Positions 40,365-48,714 of a stretch of 64,000 nt of DNA are shown one piece after another. The position numbers and the translations under genes are program-made. The notes beneath the pieces were generated by a model, which worked only from the letters and a program-made list of their open reading frames with translations, was not told the origin of the DNA and searched no databases. Location: the NCBI GenBank assembly GCA_023384415.1, contig JAHDWJ010000029.1, positions 1 to 64,000 on the forward strand, written 5' to 3'. This DNA is from Anaerolineae bacterium (GTDB lineage: Bacteria; Chloroflexota; Anaerolineae; Promineifilales; Promineifilaceae). How positions within the stretch are numbered: the stretch's first letter is position 1; every line of letters starts with the position of its first letter.

Positions 40365-41225
40365 TTAGGGCTTGTCACGCCCTATTTGGCCGTAGAAGTA
40401 ACGGGGATAGTGCGGCCGCAGCCATGCCTTTAAGTTTGTTAAAAATAACTGTGGATATGGGGTAAGCCGCACACCCGCCGCTGTCAATTGCCGATGGTCT
40501 TTCCTGTCTAGATACCCTTTGGTTGGGTTCAAAAACATTTCTGTCCCATATTGCTGGCGATACTGTTCGGTCATGGCAGCTACAGCCTGGGCCTTGCTGG
40601 AAGAATCATGGTAAAAAGCCAGGCCGGTCAAGAGGATACGGCCGCCGGGGGCTAATTTTGTCTGTGCCTGGGCCAGGTATGCGGCCGCGTCACCAAAAAA
40701 GGGCAGACACCGGTTGAGAATGATGTGATCAAAAATGGGGGGCAGGGGGGATAAATCAGTCAAATCCATCTGGATAGCCCGCCAGGTGGTACTATAAAAC
40801 TGTTTAGCTCCCAGGCCATCATACGGGTCGGTGAAATAATCTATGGCTGTGACCTCATGCCCCATCTGGGCCAATCTGTGGCTTAGCCAGCCGTTCCAGG
40901 CCCCAATATCCAGAACCCGCTGCGGCCGCGTTCCCATCCATTTTTGGACCACGGCCCAATCATAACGGCGCAGCCGCCACTCAAATTGCGAACGGAGCGC
41001 GGCCGCGAACGGCAGGTCCTCATAAAGGGCAGGATCCAACAGCCGCCGCCCGGTTGCCGCCCGATACTGCTCCAGAGTATGGTTAAATTGGTGCAGCCGT
41101 TGGGCAAACGGTTCATCCAGGAGAGACAAAACCCCATTCGTGAGGGTAAAAGTATGCCCTGCGGGGCAAAACAATTGTTCCTGGTGGAGTGGTTGATGGC
41201 AGGTGGGGCAGGTTAAAGGCAGCAT
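40365..41225 (-). CDS. SAM-dependent methyltransferase with N-terminal zinc ribbon (paralog 1)
   Basis: About 286 residues. The N-terminus carries a zinc ribbon (CPTCHQPL .. LFCPAGHTF), then a class I methyltransferase fold: RVLDIGAWNGWLSHRLAQ (SAM-binding motif I), VTAIDYFTDPYDGLGA and LAPGGRILLTGL. It is related along its length to the product of 44130-45056 (shared DxGAxNxWLS and DGLGxxxxY), so the two are paralogs bracketing the flippase and phosphodiesterase genes. It probably modifies a glycan or lipid precursor. ATG at 41225 was preferred over an upstream TTG overlapping the flippase gene. Confidence 0.8.
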   Translation of the reverse strand: MLPLTCPTCHQPLHQEQLFCPAGHTFTLTNGVLSLLDEPFAQRLHQFNHTLEQYRAATGRRLLDPALYEDLPFAAALRSQFEWRLRRYDWAVVQKWMGTRPQRVLDIGAWNGWLSHRLAQMGHEVTAIDYFTDPYDGLGAKQFYSTTWRAIQMDLTDLSPLPPIFDHIILNRCLPFFGDAAAYLAQAQTKLAPGGRILLTGLAFYHDSSSKAQAVAAMTEQYRQQYGTEMFLNPTKGYLDRKDHRQLTAAGVRLTPYPQLFLTNLKAWLRPHYPRYFYGQIGRDKP

Positions 41226-41244
41226 AAGGTGGTGAGGGGAAAGA

Positions 41245-42468
41245 TTAGGTATTGTATTTATCCAGGTCAATCTGTGTTCTAACTCGTTCCACGTTCAACA
41301 ATTGGCGGCCGCGATACCAGTAAAAAATGAGCGTCAGCCAACTGGTCAGAGTCGTAGATAACAATGCGCCTAACAGCCCCCACCGGGGAACCCAGAGAAT
41401 ATTTAGTCCTAAGTTCAGGCCAGTATTCACCAGGTTGACATAAAGCACCTGCCGTTGAAGTTCTGCCTTGTAAAGAGCGTAGATGATGGGCAGGGTGAAA
41501 AAGAGGGGCAGCACATGCAGCCCGCCAACGATGAGCAGTAAGGGGGAAAGATCAAAATGGTAAAGCTGACGCAGCAGCCAACCAATCAGGCCGATGGCCG
41601 GGGGGACGATCAGCAGCCCCAGGCCAAAGAGCTGCCAGGAAATTTTGTGAATAACTGCCGTTTCTAGCCGGTACACTGTTTTGACAAAGGGGAGCAAAAT
41701 GAAGTTGGCCAATGCCTGGATGTAAAGCAAGAAGCCGGTTAGCACCTGGTACTGCCCCACCTCGGTCTGGCTCATAAAGTAGCTGACGCTGTACAAATCT
41801 ATGCGCGATTGTAACATGCCGGTAAAGCCGAGAAGAAAAAAGGGGAAGGCCAGGGCAAAATAGGTGGGCTGGACGCGGCCGCGAACCTGGCGCAATAGGT
41901 GGGGGCGAAAATAAAGCAGGAACGCGGCCGCTTTGCCGGCCTGGGTCAGGGTAAAAATTGCTACTAACCCAGTTACCGTCAATTGTGTCCCCAGCCCCAT
42001 CACACCAGCCAGCAGCAAAAAAACTGCCCCCAACTCCACCATCAGGGCAACCCCAAACGCCCGTCGGTACAATACCAACACCTCAAACGATTGGGCCACT
42101 ACCAGCCCTGCCCCCCACACCCAGATCAGCAGCAGCCAGGGGAGTGGCCAGCCCCACAGGGCCATTACCCCCATAAAACCCAGATAAAGCAGCCCCCGGG
42201 TAAAAAAGGCTGTTTGCCACAATGAGGTCAATTCACTGGGCTGGCGGCTGAAAGCACGGAGCAAATACTCTTTGTTCCCCCAGTTGACGATATGGGTTCC
42301 CAACTGCACCACCAACAGCAGTTGGACAAACGCCCCCCACACCATTACCGAGGTCAGGCGAATGACCAGCAGGGAGATCAGCACATTAAAAATGGGCAGC
42401 AGCAAACTATTGAGTGAGTGGGTCGCTACCACGCCTAACCGGCGGCGATGTTTGGTTAGTGGTTTCAA
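41245..42468 (-). CDS. Polysaccharide flippase (Wzx-like, MOP superfamily)
   Basis: 407 residues with about 12 membrane helices. FNVLISLLVIRLTSVMVWGA is the typical first-helix region of O-antigen/polysaccharide translocases, and LYSVSYFMSQTEVGQYQV matches the conserved loop before helix 7-8. It should flip lipid-linked glycan units across the cytoplasmic membrane. A run of TTTCAAG repeats lies directly at its start. It sits between the two methyltransferases, with the phosphodiesterase upstream. Confidence 0.82.
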   Translation of the reverse strand: MKPLTKHRRRLGVVATHSLNSLLLPIFNVLISLLVIRLTSVMVWGAFVQLLLVVQLGTHIVNWGNKEYLLRAFSRQPSELTSLWQTAFFTRGLLYLGFMGVMALWGWPLPWLLLIWVWGAGLVVAQSFEVLVLYRRAFGVALMVELGAVFLLLAGVMGLGTQLTVTGLVAIFTLTQAGKAAAFLLYFRPHLLRQVRGRVQPTYFALAFPFFLLGFTGMLQSRIDLYSVSYFMSQTEVGQYQVLTGFLLYIQALANFILLPFVKTVYRLETAVIHKISWQLFGLGLLIVPPAIGLIGWLLRQLYHFDLSPLLLIVGGLHVLPLFFTLPIIYALYKAELQRQVLYVNLVNTGLNLGLNILWVPRWGLLGALLSTTLTSWLTLIFYWYRGRQLLNVERVRTQIDLDKYNT

Positions 42469-42490
42469 GTTTCAAGTTTCAGGTTCCAAG
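42463..42490. repeat. 7-bp repeat (TTTCAAG)n at flippase start
   Basis: Three to four copies of TTTCAAG and related words overlap the first codons of the flippase gene and its upstream gap to 42550. Confidence 0.6.
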
Positions 42491-42550
42491 GTTCGGGTTT
42501 TAAAAACGAGTTCACCTATCACTCTTTTGTTTTTCTTCATCCCTCACCCT

Positions 42551-44146
42551 TCACCCCATGTAGCCCAAATCGCGCAGCCGTTGGGCGATAATTTCTTCTT
42601 CGGATTGGCTAAGTGGATTGACCTGGTTGGCCCCGCTCGCGGCCGCCTGATATTGTACCGGATGTTCCGCCCGATGTGTGGGGATAATGGCTTCCCATAA
42701 AACTTGCCCATCCATATCATCTGGCATAGGGACGCCGAGCAGGTACAAAAGGGTGGGGGCCAGATCAACCAGATGGGCGGCGGTGAGGGTCTGCCCCACT
42801 TTGAAGGGTGGCCCGGCGGCGATCAAAATCCCGTTGGCCCGATGATCCCCAGAATTTCCCAGCCGCTGTTGGGTAACAATGCCCCCTTCGGTGGCAAACA
42901 GCGGGTATGCCATGGCCCGGTAGCCATCTAACACCAGGTGTAAATCTGGCCCATTGTCCAGGTGTGGCCCGTATGCGGCCGCTTCCCGAACGATGATCTG
43001 CTCAACCAAAGGCTGCCCGGTCACGGGGTGGCGCAAACGTTGCAGATGTTCTATCACCTCAGCCCGCACCGTTTCGTATGCCTCTGGGGCAACCATGCCA
43101 AACGGCTGCCGTCCCCGCACGTTAAGATATATCTGACCGATGTGCCCCAGGGAGTAAGCTGCTGTTTGTGACCAATCCACATCGGCAAAGGTGAGCGGCC
43201 GCAGCCACCGCCCCACCCATCGCCACACCCGGGGCCGGGCCATCGCCCACTGTCGCTCACGCACCATCCAGCCTCGCTTCAGACGCATCAGTCCTACCTG
43301 CACCAGGTAAAGGTTTAAGTTGACCGTCTGGTGAAGCGGACCGAACCCATGATCACTCATTACGATCACCGTGCTGTCAGCGGGCATGAGGGCGATCAGG
43401 TCGGCAATGGCTTGATCTAACCGGACAAACAGATCACGCAAGGCCGAGCCATAGCGGGCCGCCTCAGCCGGATTGTACCAGGGGTGAGTGGGGTCGTTGG
43501 TGTGCCACAATTTGTGCTGGGCAATGTCTGGGGCCAGGAAATGGACCATACAAAAGTCGGTTGGCTGGTCGGCGAGCAGCCGCTGGGCGTATTGGCTCTG
43601 CCGTTCACACAGGGCATGGAGATCGGCGATGAACGCGGCCGCATTGTCAGGGTGATAAAGCAGTTCTGGTGTCAGGCGGTACGGCCCCAACTCTGCTTGA
43701 TACGGTTGCAGCAAATCGGGTGGGTAACAGGTTTGCCCCTGGTCAGGAGAGAGCAGGCCAGGTACCAGGTAGCCATTGACCGGGCGAGGGGGATGGGTCA
43801 CAGGCACATTCAGCACCCCCACCCGCACCCCCGCTTCTGAGAGATATTCCCACACCAGTTTGGCCTGGATATGGCTGCTGTTGACCATTTCGTATTGGTC
43901 TAAATCGGCTGCGTGGGGCCGAAAAAAGTCGAAGGTGCCATGTTGGCCCGGATTTTTGCCGGTCATAAAGCTGGCCCAGGCAGGGGCAGTGACGGGGGGC
44001 AAGGTAGAGTGCAGTTCCCCGGATGTGCCTTTGTTTATCAGCCCGGACAGGGTGGGCAAATGCCCTTCAGCCAGCCACGGGTTCAGCAAATCGAAGGTGG
44101 CCCCATCCAGGGCGATAACCAGAACTTGTCTACTTGCCACTGGCAA
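42551..44146 (-). CDS. Type I phosphodiesterase / alkaline-phosphatase superfamily protein
   Basis: 531 residues. LVIALDGATFDLLNPWLAEG supplies the first metal-binding Asp, and TLPPVTAPAWASFMTGKNPG the nucleophile Thr/Ser region. The second metal site includes IVMSDHGFGPLHQ and a GDHRANGILI stretch. No signal peptide is seen, although such enzymes often act at the surface. In polysaccharide clusters these proteins usually act on phosphodiester-linked glycan or lipid substrates. It overlaps the upstream methyltransferase gene by 17 nt, which indicates co-translation. Confidence 0.83.
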   Translation of the reverse strand: MPVASRQVLVIALDGATFDLLNPWLAEGHLPTLSGLINKGTSGELHSTLPPVTAPAWASFMTGKNPGQHGTFDFFRPHAADLDQYEMVNSSHIQAKLVWEYLSEAGVRVGVLNVPVTHPPRPVNGYLVPGLLSPDQGQTCYPPDLLQPYQAELGPYRLTPELLYHPDNAAAFIADLHALCERQSQYAQRLLADQPTDFCMVHFLAPDIAQHKLWHTNDPTHPWYNPAEAARYGSALRDLFVRLDQAIADLIALMPADSTVIVMSDHGFGPLHQTVNLNLYLVQVGLMRLKRGWMVRERQWAMARPRVWRWVGRWLRPLTFADVDWSQTAAYSLGHIGQIYLNVRGRQPFGMVAPEAYETVRAEVIEHLQRLRHPVTGQPLVEQIIVREAAAYGPHLDNGPDLHLVLDGYRAMAYPLFATEGGIVTQQRLGNSGDHRANGILIAAGPPFKVGQTLTAAHLVDLAPTLLYLLGVPMPDDMDGQVLWEAIIPTHRAEHPVQYQAAASGANQVNPLSQSEEEIIAQRLRDLGYMG

Positions 44147-45056
44147 ACTCCCCTATAATCAACTGAAAAGCTGCCGGTTCGCGGCCGCCGCGTAAGCGAG
44201 CCAACCAGGGACGGATGGCCCAACGCCAGCCGTAATTGGGTTGGATGAACTGCCACTTAATAGACAAGGCGGCCGCGATCTCAGCCAATCGCTCGTAGGT
44301 CAAATAATTCTCATGGGGCAGGGCGTTGCCGCGAAACCCATGCCGGACGGCAAACGATGTTTCTCGCTCCTGGACCATCTGCTGCCCGCTGCGCCCATCC
44401 CGGTACAAAGGGGAATCCATGATGACAATGCGGCCGCGCGGCCGCAGCACCCGCCGCACTTCTTCTAAAGTTCGCCCATAATCCGTAGCATAATGGAACG
44501 CCCCATTGAAAATAGCCACATCGGCTTGAGCATCAGCCAGAGGGAGATAATCATACTCGGCCTGGAGCGGTAGATAGGGGGTATCATAATAAGGGTGACA
44601 GCCCAACCCGTCTACCTGGTTGACCATTAGATCAACCGCCGCCACCTGGTATCCGGCCTGAGCCAACCGATAAGAGAGCCAACTATTGCCCGCGCCCAGG
44701 TCAAGGATGTGCTGCGGCCGCGCTTCCCACTGGGCCAGATATTTCAACAACGCCAGGTAACTTTGTGCCCGGATGTGCCAGATGTGGGGGTAGCGGCCGC
44801 TGCGGTCTACAAACGGCAGGGCACGGTAATAATCGGCGTCTTGTCCACCCCATCCTTCCGCCTGGCGCACCTGTTCATACTCCTGCATAAACTGAGCCAG
44901 ATGGGTTGCCCGCTCCGGTAGCAAAAAACGCCAGATAGTACCTGCCTGGGTGAAGGTCAATTGATCCTTCGGGCAGGTGAGGGAATGGGCATACGGCGGG
45001 CGCCAGGGAGTATGGCAAAAAGGGCAGGCGAGGATAAAAGCATCAGCCGGGGACAT
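44130..45056 (-). CDS. SAM-dependent methyltransferase with N-terminal zinc ribbon (paralog 2)
   Basis: 308 residues and the first gene of the glycan cluster. A zinc ribbon (ACPFCHTPW .. LTCPKDQLTF) is followed by a class I fold: HILDLGAGNSWLSYRLAQ, VAAVDLMVNQVDGLG, DVAIFNGAFHYATDYGRTL and VLRPRGRIVIMD. It resembles the later cluster gene at 40365-41225. Substrate unknown; a glycan or polyprenyl intermediate is the best guess from context. It carries five GCGGCCGC sites, two of them overlapping in tandem at 44431 and 44439. Confidence 0.82.
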   Translation of the reverse strand: MSPADAFILACPFCHTPWRPPYAHSLTCPKDQLTFTQAGTIWRFLLPERATHLAQFMQEYEQVRQAEGWGGQDADYYRALPFVDRSGRYPHIWHIRAQSYLALLKYLAQWEARPQHILDLGAGNSWLSYRLAQAGYQVAAVDLMVNQVDGLGCHPYYDTPYLPLQAEYDYLPLADAQADVAIFNGAFHYATDYGRTLEEVRRVLRPRGRIVIMDSPLYRDGRSGQQMVQERETSFAVRHGFRGNALPHENYLTYERLAEIAAALSIKWQFIQPNYGWRWAIRPWLARLRGGREPAAFQLIIGEFASGK

Positions 45057-45136
45057 GGTTTATAATGATAACCGGGATAAGAATCTTAACCACAGATTGT
45101 ACCGGTGGGTTCTCTGAAAACAGCATGAGGTAAAAT

Positions 45137-45240
45137 CAAGAAGTGAACCACCGATGATCCAGATTTTCACAGATAAAAATAATCTGTGTTCATCTGTGAC
45201 ATCTGTGGATAAATCTTTTCTGGCTTGCCCAGGTTAGGAG
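45137..45240. repeat. A-type repeat, copy 4, supplying a ribosome-binding site
   Basis: GAACCACCGATGATCCAGAT to TTGCCCAGGTTAGGAG. Its right end forms the AGGAGG 7 nt before the ATG at 45247. Confidence 0.75.
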
Positions 45241-45246
45241 GATGTT

Positions 45247-45726
45247 ATGAATAGTTTGATGGAAACGGCTCCGGCTTTTGTGGCTATGGCCCATCAGATT
45301 GTCTGGTGTAGTGCGGCGACGGTGGATAAACAGATGCGGCCGCGTACCCGCATCCTTCACCCCATCTGGCAGTGGGATGGGGAAAAGTTGGTAGGCTGGA
45401 TTGCTACCAGCCCCACCCCTACTAAACGGGCCCACCTGGAAGCCAGCCCATATATCTCCTTGAGTTACTGGACCCCCACCCATGATACCTGCGTTGCTGA
45501 CTGCCGGGCGACCTGGGCGTTTGATGATGAAACCCGGACGATGGTATGGAACCTATTTCTCAACGGGCCAGAGCCGGTGGGGTACAACCCGGCCATCATC
45601 CCCGCCTGGACCAGCCCGACGGCGGCCGCGTTTGCTGCCTTGCGCCTGGACCCGTGGCAGTTACGGGTCTTTCCAGGGAGCGTCTTAATGGGGCAAGGGG
45701 GAACCGTGCTAAAATGGCGGGCCTGA
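45247..45726 (+). CDS. Pyridoxamine 5'-phosphate oxidase-fold FMN-binding protein
   Basis: 159 residues of the split-barrel flavin family. CSAATVDKQMRPRTRILHPI is the strand pair that binds FMN phosphate, and ISLSYWTPTHDTCVADCRAT the central strands. Members range from true PNPOx to general-stress or F420/heme-linked proteins. It lacks the C-terminal PNPOx dimerisation motif, so another substrate is likely. The ribosome-binding site comes from the A-type repeat just upstream. It precedes prs by about 100 nt. Confidence 0.8.
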   Translation: MNSLMETAPAFVAMAHQIVWCSAATVDKQMRPRTRILHPIWQWDGEKLVGWIATSPTPTKRAHLEASPYISLSYWTPTHDTCVADCRATWAFDDETRTMVWNLFLNGPEPVGYNPAIIPAWTSPTAAAFAALRLDPWQLRVFPGSVLMGQGGTVLKWRA

Positions 45727-45829
45727 TAGCTGCCCTACTTCCACATAATCAGTTACAATTAGCTGTGAACAGGTAGGAATGATCAGGCTTGCCAAACTCA
45801 AAACGAGAAACCAGAAACTCGAAACTAAA

Positions 45830-46816
45830 ATGACCCACACCCTTAACCCCCAAGAAGTCCGTTTTTTCAGCGGCCGCTCCAACATCCCTCTGGCGGAAAA
45901 AATCGCTCACCATGTGGGTGTGCCGTTGGAGCCAACCTATTTTTCTCGCTTTAGCAATGATAATCTATTTGTTCAGCTAGGAGCCAGTGTGCGCGGCCGC
46001 ACCGTCTACATCGTGCAATCCCTTACCCCTCCGGTGAGTGACCACCTGATGGGGCTGTTGATGATGCTAGACATTGCCCGGAGCGCGGCCGCGCGGGAAG
46101 TCCACGCCATCATCCCTTATTTCTCCTACGCCCGCTCCGACAAAAAAGACAGACCACGCATCTCCATCACCGCCCGGTTGGTAGCTAACCTGCTGCAAAC
46201 GGCCGGGGCCACCCATGTGATGACCATGACCCTGCACTCTCCCCAGGTACATGGCTTCTTCAACGTCCCCACCGACCCGCTTACTGCCCGCTGGACCCTG
46301 GCTGATCATTTCCGGGAGCGGGGATATACGGCTGAGGATACGGTGGTGGTGGCCCCAGATATGGGCAGCGCCAAGGCCGGGGAACGGTTTGCTGATATGT
46401 TAGGGCTGCCGGTCGCGGCCGCGAGCAAAAACCGGGTCTCCGATACCAAAGTGGAAATTGGGGGGTTTGTGGGGCGGCAGGTGCGTGGCTTCAAGCGGGC
46501 CATCATCCATGATGACGAAATCGCCACTGGTGGCTCTGTCGTCGAGTTAAGCCGCCATCTGATCCAATTTGGTGTCGAAGAAGTTATCCTCACCTGCACC
46601 CATGGCCTGTTCCTGGGCAAAGCGGTCGAACGCATCCAAGCCATTCCCCAGATAACCGAAGTTGTGACTACCGATACAGTGCTGCGGCCGCCGGAACGAG
46701 AAATGCCCCACCTCGTCACCCGCTCCGTTGCCAACGTCTTCGGCAGCGCCATCGTCAAAAACTATTACCACGAATCCATTGGTGATCTATTCACCTATTG
46801 GGATGAGCAGGAGTAG
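45830..46816 (+). CDS. prs: Ribose-phosphate pyrophosphokinase
   Basis: About 328 residues. Makes PRPP from ribose 5-phosphate and ATP for nucleotide, His and Trp synthesis. The N-terminal FFSGRSNIPLAEKIA, the ATP-site region YFSYARSDKKDRPRISITAR, HSPQVHGFF and VVVAPDMGSAKAG are present. The PRPP loop appears as RAIIHDDEIATGGS where the usual form is VDDxxxTGGT. Met at 45830 begins homologous-looking sequence. An upstream ATG at 45779 would add 17 residues encoded by AAACTCGAAACT repeat words, though it has an AGGTAGG close by. Supplies PRPP to the pyrimidine pathway that includes pyrB and pyrC here. Confidence 0.9.
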   Translation: MTHTLNPQEVRFFSGRSNIPLAEKIAHHVGVPLEPTYFSRFSNDNLFVQLGASVRGRTVYIVQSLTPPVSDHLMGLLMMLDIARSAAAREVHAIIPYFSYARSDKKDRPRISITARLVANLLQTAGATHVMTMTLHSPQVHGFFNVPTDPLTARWTLADHFRERGYTAEDTVVVAPDMGSAKAGERFADMLGLPVAAASKNRVSDTKVEIGGFVGRQVRGFKRAIIHDDEIATGGSVVELSRHLIQFGVEEVILTCTHGLFLGKAVERIQAIPQITEVVTTDTVLRPPEREMPHLVTRSVANVFGSAIVKNYYHESIGDLFTYWDEQE

Positions 46817-46874
46817 GGGAGTTTGCGAGTCACCCAATCACTCAGTCTCTAATCTCCAGTCTCCAATCCCCCAG
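46814..46874. repeat. Spacer of GTTTGCGAGTC / CTCCAGTCTCCAA words
   Basis: The prs to hydrolase gap is made of imperfect 7-8 bp words also seen at 4266, 10447 and 30365. Confidence 0.55.
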
Positions 46875-46882
46875 GACGATCC

Positions 46883-47680
46883 ATGACCCCATCAACCGAA
46901 CCCGAATTTTATCTAACTTATCAAGACAGCGCGGGCGGGATTCCCCTCCTGCTCATTCACGGCTTCCCCTTAAGCGGCCGCATGTGGGATTTGCAATTCC
47001 CTGATCTGGCTGAAGTCAGCCGTCTCATCGCCCCGGATTTGCGTGGGCATGGCAGTTCCATGGCTACACCACCCCCATACACCATGACCCAACTGGCTGT
47101 TGATTGTGCCAACCTGCTAGATGACATCGGCATCAACCGCCCGTTCGCTGTGGCCGGCCTCTCTATGGGTGGGTATATCGCCTTTGAACTGTTCCGCCAA
47201 TATCCGGGCATGGTGGCCGGGCTGATTTTGGCCGGCACCAAAGCTACGCCGGACAATGCTGAGGGGAAAAAAGGGCGCGACGCGGCCGCGGCCCTGGTAC
47301 AGGCGCAAGGGGTTGAGGCATTGGTGGAGCAGATGCTGCCCAAGCTATTTGCCCCGGCTACCTACCAAGAAGACCCCGACCTGATCGCCTTCACCCGCGA
47401 GATGATGCTAGAGACATCCGTCGAAGGGGCCATCGGCGCATTGGCCGCCATGCGTGAACGTCCCGACTCTACCCCCACCCTGACCGAAATCGAAATCCCC
47501 ACCCTCATCATTCACGGAGCCGAAGACCAGATCATTCCCCAGGCCGAAAGTGAAGCGATGCACCAGGGGATCGCCGGTTCCCAACTCGTTATCATCCCCG
47601 CGGCCGGCCACCTGATGAACCTGGAGCAGCCTGAGTTATTTAATGAAGCAGTAACTAACTTTTTGCTAACCATATCCTGA
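46883..47680 (+). CDS. Alpha/beta hydrolase
   Basis: 265 residues. LLLIHGFPLSGRMWDLQF is the oxyanion loop, nucleophile Ser lies in VAGLSMGGYIAFE, the acid in IHGAEDQIIPQAES, and His in PAAGHLMNLEQPELF. It resembles 3-oxoadipate enol-lactonase and related small hydrolases, but those signatures are too general to name a substrate. No signal peptide. It ends just before a truncated B-type repeat. Confidence 0.85.
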   Translation: MTPSTEPEFYLTYQDSAGGIPLLLIHGFPLSGRMWDLQFPDLAEVSRLIAPDLRGHGSSMATPPPYTMTQLAVDCANLLDDIGINRPFAVAGLSMGGYIAFELFRQYPGMVAGLILAGTKATPDNAEGKKGRDAAAALVQAQGVEALVEQMLPKLFAPATYQEDPDLIAFTREMMLETSVEGAIGALAAMRERPDSTPTLTEIEIPTLIIHGAEDQIIPQAESEAMHQGIAGSQLVIIPAAGHLMNLEQPELFNEAVTNFLLTIS

Positions 47681-47685
47681 AAACT

Positions 47686-47727
47686 GGTGACTACTACGAC
47701 ACACATGAATTTCACCGCGAAGGCACC
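47686..47727. repeat. Truncated B-type element (left end only)
   Basis: GGTGACTACTACG plus TTCACCGCGAAGGCACC match the left half of B elements; the right half is missing where the PIN gene's 3' end begins. Confidence 0.55.
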
Positions 47728-47732
47728 TGTAT

Positions 47733-48122
47733 CTATTTTCGTAAGATAGAAACAGCATAAGCACTCATGGTATCATCCACCGTAACCAGCATCAGGTTAT
47801 GAGCTAACGCCTGACAAATCAACATCCGGTCGAACGGATCGCGATGAAGCAAAGGAAGTGTTGATAATTTACCAACACTAATTTCGTCAAGGGATAAACT
47901 GGCTATTTGATGTTGTTGTCGCTGAAAGGAAAGATAAATATCAGGTGATTGAGGTAATGGTAATTTGCCGAGTTGATATTTGACGGTTGCTTCCCAAACG
48001 GATACGACGCTGAGATAAACATCGTTGTTTACATCTCGTATGGCCTCACCCATTTGTAAGGGTAATCGTTGATCCCCTGTGATATACCAGAGAAAAATAT
48101 GAGTATCCAGGAGTAACTTCAT
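47733..48122 (-). CDS. vapC: PIN-domain toxin (VapC-like)
   Basis: 129 residues. A PIN ribonuclease with LLLDTHIFLWYI (first Asp), VVSVWEATVKYQLGKL (Glu region) and HRDPFDRMLICQAL plus LVTVDDTMSAY (later acidic residues). This subgroup typically pairs with Phd-type antitoxins and cleaves RNA. Its ATG overlaps the antitoxin stop as TAATG (48120-48124), so translation is coupled. The locus has lower GC than its surroundings and no GCGGCCGC site within either gene, in line with recent transfer. Confidence 0.9.
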   Translation of the reverse strand: MKLLLDTHIFLWYITGDQRLPLQMGEAIRDVNNDVYLSVVSVWEATVKYQLGKLPLPQSPDIYLSFQRQQHQIASLSLDEISVGKLSTLPLLHRDPFDRMLICQALAHNLMLVTVDDTMSAYAVSILRK

Positions 48123-48376
48123 TAAGCCTCAAATTCTTGGACCACATTTTCTGGCAATGGGGCATCAAAATCATCTGGCACGGTAAATTCTCCAGCACCC
48201 AAACCAATTGGGCGTTTGGGTTGAGAAATTGCTTCCAGTGGTCTAATTTCAACCAGCGGTTTGCCTGCGGTTACAATGATAAGAGTTTCGCCCGCCTGAA
48301 CACGTCGCAGGTATGCAGACAAGTTGTGTTTGATTTCATCTTCACTGACCCGTAAGGGTAGGGTAATCATAGTCAT
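48122..48376 (-). CDS. Phd/YefM-family antitoxin
   Basis: 84 residues. ITLPLRVSEDEIKHNLSAYL, RRVQAGETLIIV and GKPLVEIRPL form the Phd/YefM DNA-binding fold. The C-terminal acidic tail (FTVPDDFDAPLPENVVQEF) should wrap the toxin. It likely represses its own operon. ATG at 48376 has GAGGAG at 9 nt; an ATG six bases later is an alternative, and a long upstream extension in the same frame does not look coding. Confidence 0.87.
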   Translation of the reverse strand: MTMITLPLRVSEDEIKHNLSAYLRRVQAGETLIIVTAGKPLVEIRPLEAISQPKRPIGLGAGEFTVPDDFDAPLPENVVQEFEA

Positions 48377-48519
48377 CAATGAGTACTCCTCTTCCACTTT
48401 ACCACCCTGACTATCAGATGGTAAGACGAAAATAGCGAACTTTTCCTGTAATTGTAACACGGAGAATAAGAAGGGGGAATAGAGGAGTAAATCCGCCGAA
48501 TCCGAGAATACATTATATC

Positions 48520-48548
48520 TTGACAGCGGCCGCACCCTATGCTAACCT
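48520..48548 (+). promoter_or_regulatory. leuS promoter with GCGGCCGC next to the -35
   Basis: TTGACA (48520-48525), GCGGCCGC (48526-48533), nine more bases, then TAACCT (48543-48548): a 17-bp spacer. The start would fall near 48556, 20 nt before the leader peptide. The same -35/GCGGCCGC/9-nt/-10 layout occurs at 36860-36888. Confidence 0.7.
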
Positions 48549-48574
48549 TTTCCCCATCAACGGGAATCATTACC

Positions 48575-48652
48575 ATGACCCAGACAATGTTCACCACCAG
48601 CCGCAGCCAACACGCCCTCTTGCTTCTTACGGGGCTTAGTTTGGGCTGGTAG
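48575..48652 (+). CDS. leuS leader peptide with Leu run (25 codons)
   Basis: ATG..TAG ORF of 25 codons with six Leu, four of them consecutive (CTC TTG CTT CTT at 48617-48628). The segment CAGCCA..GCCC (48604-48617) can pair with GGGC..TGGCTG (48643-48659). GGGCTGGT (48643-48650) can instead pair with ACCAGCCC (48690-48697), which is the left arm of the terminator. Ribosome stalling at the Leu codons when charged Leu-tRNA is scarce would favour the second pairing and read-through into leuS. The Shine-Dalgarno is weak (CGGGA). This is the classical three-state attenuator layout. Confidence 0.8.
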   Translation: MTQTMFTTSRSQHALLLLTGLSLGW

Positions 48653-48681
48653 GTGGCTGAGTAACCATTGTTCAACTTCGC

Positions 48682-48714
48682 GGCCGCAGACCAGCCCTGG
48701 TTTGCGGCCTTTTT
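48682..48714 (+). terminator. Attenuator terminator upstream of leuS
   Basis: GGCCGCAGACCA (48682-48693) pairs with TGGTTTGCGGCC (48698-48709), including one G-T pair, around a 4-nt loop, followed by TTTTT and then GTTTT. A GCGGCCGC copy forms the base of the left arm. It lies 127 nt before leuS. Confidence 0.9.
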
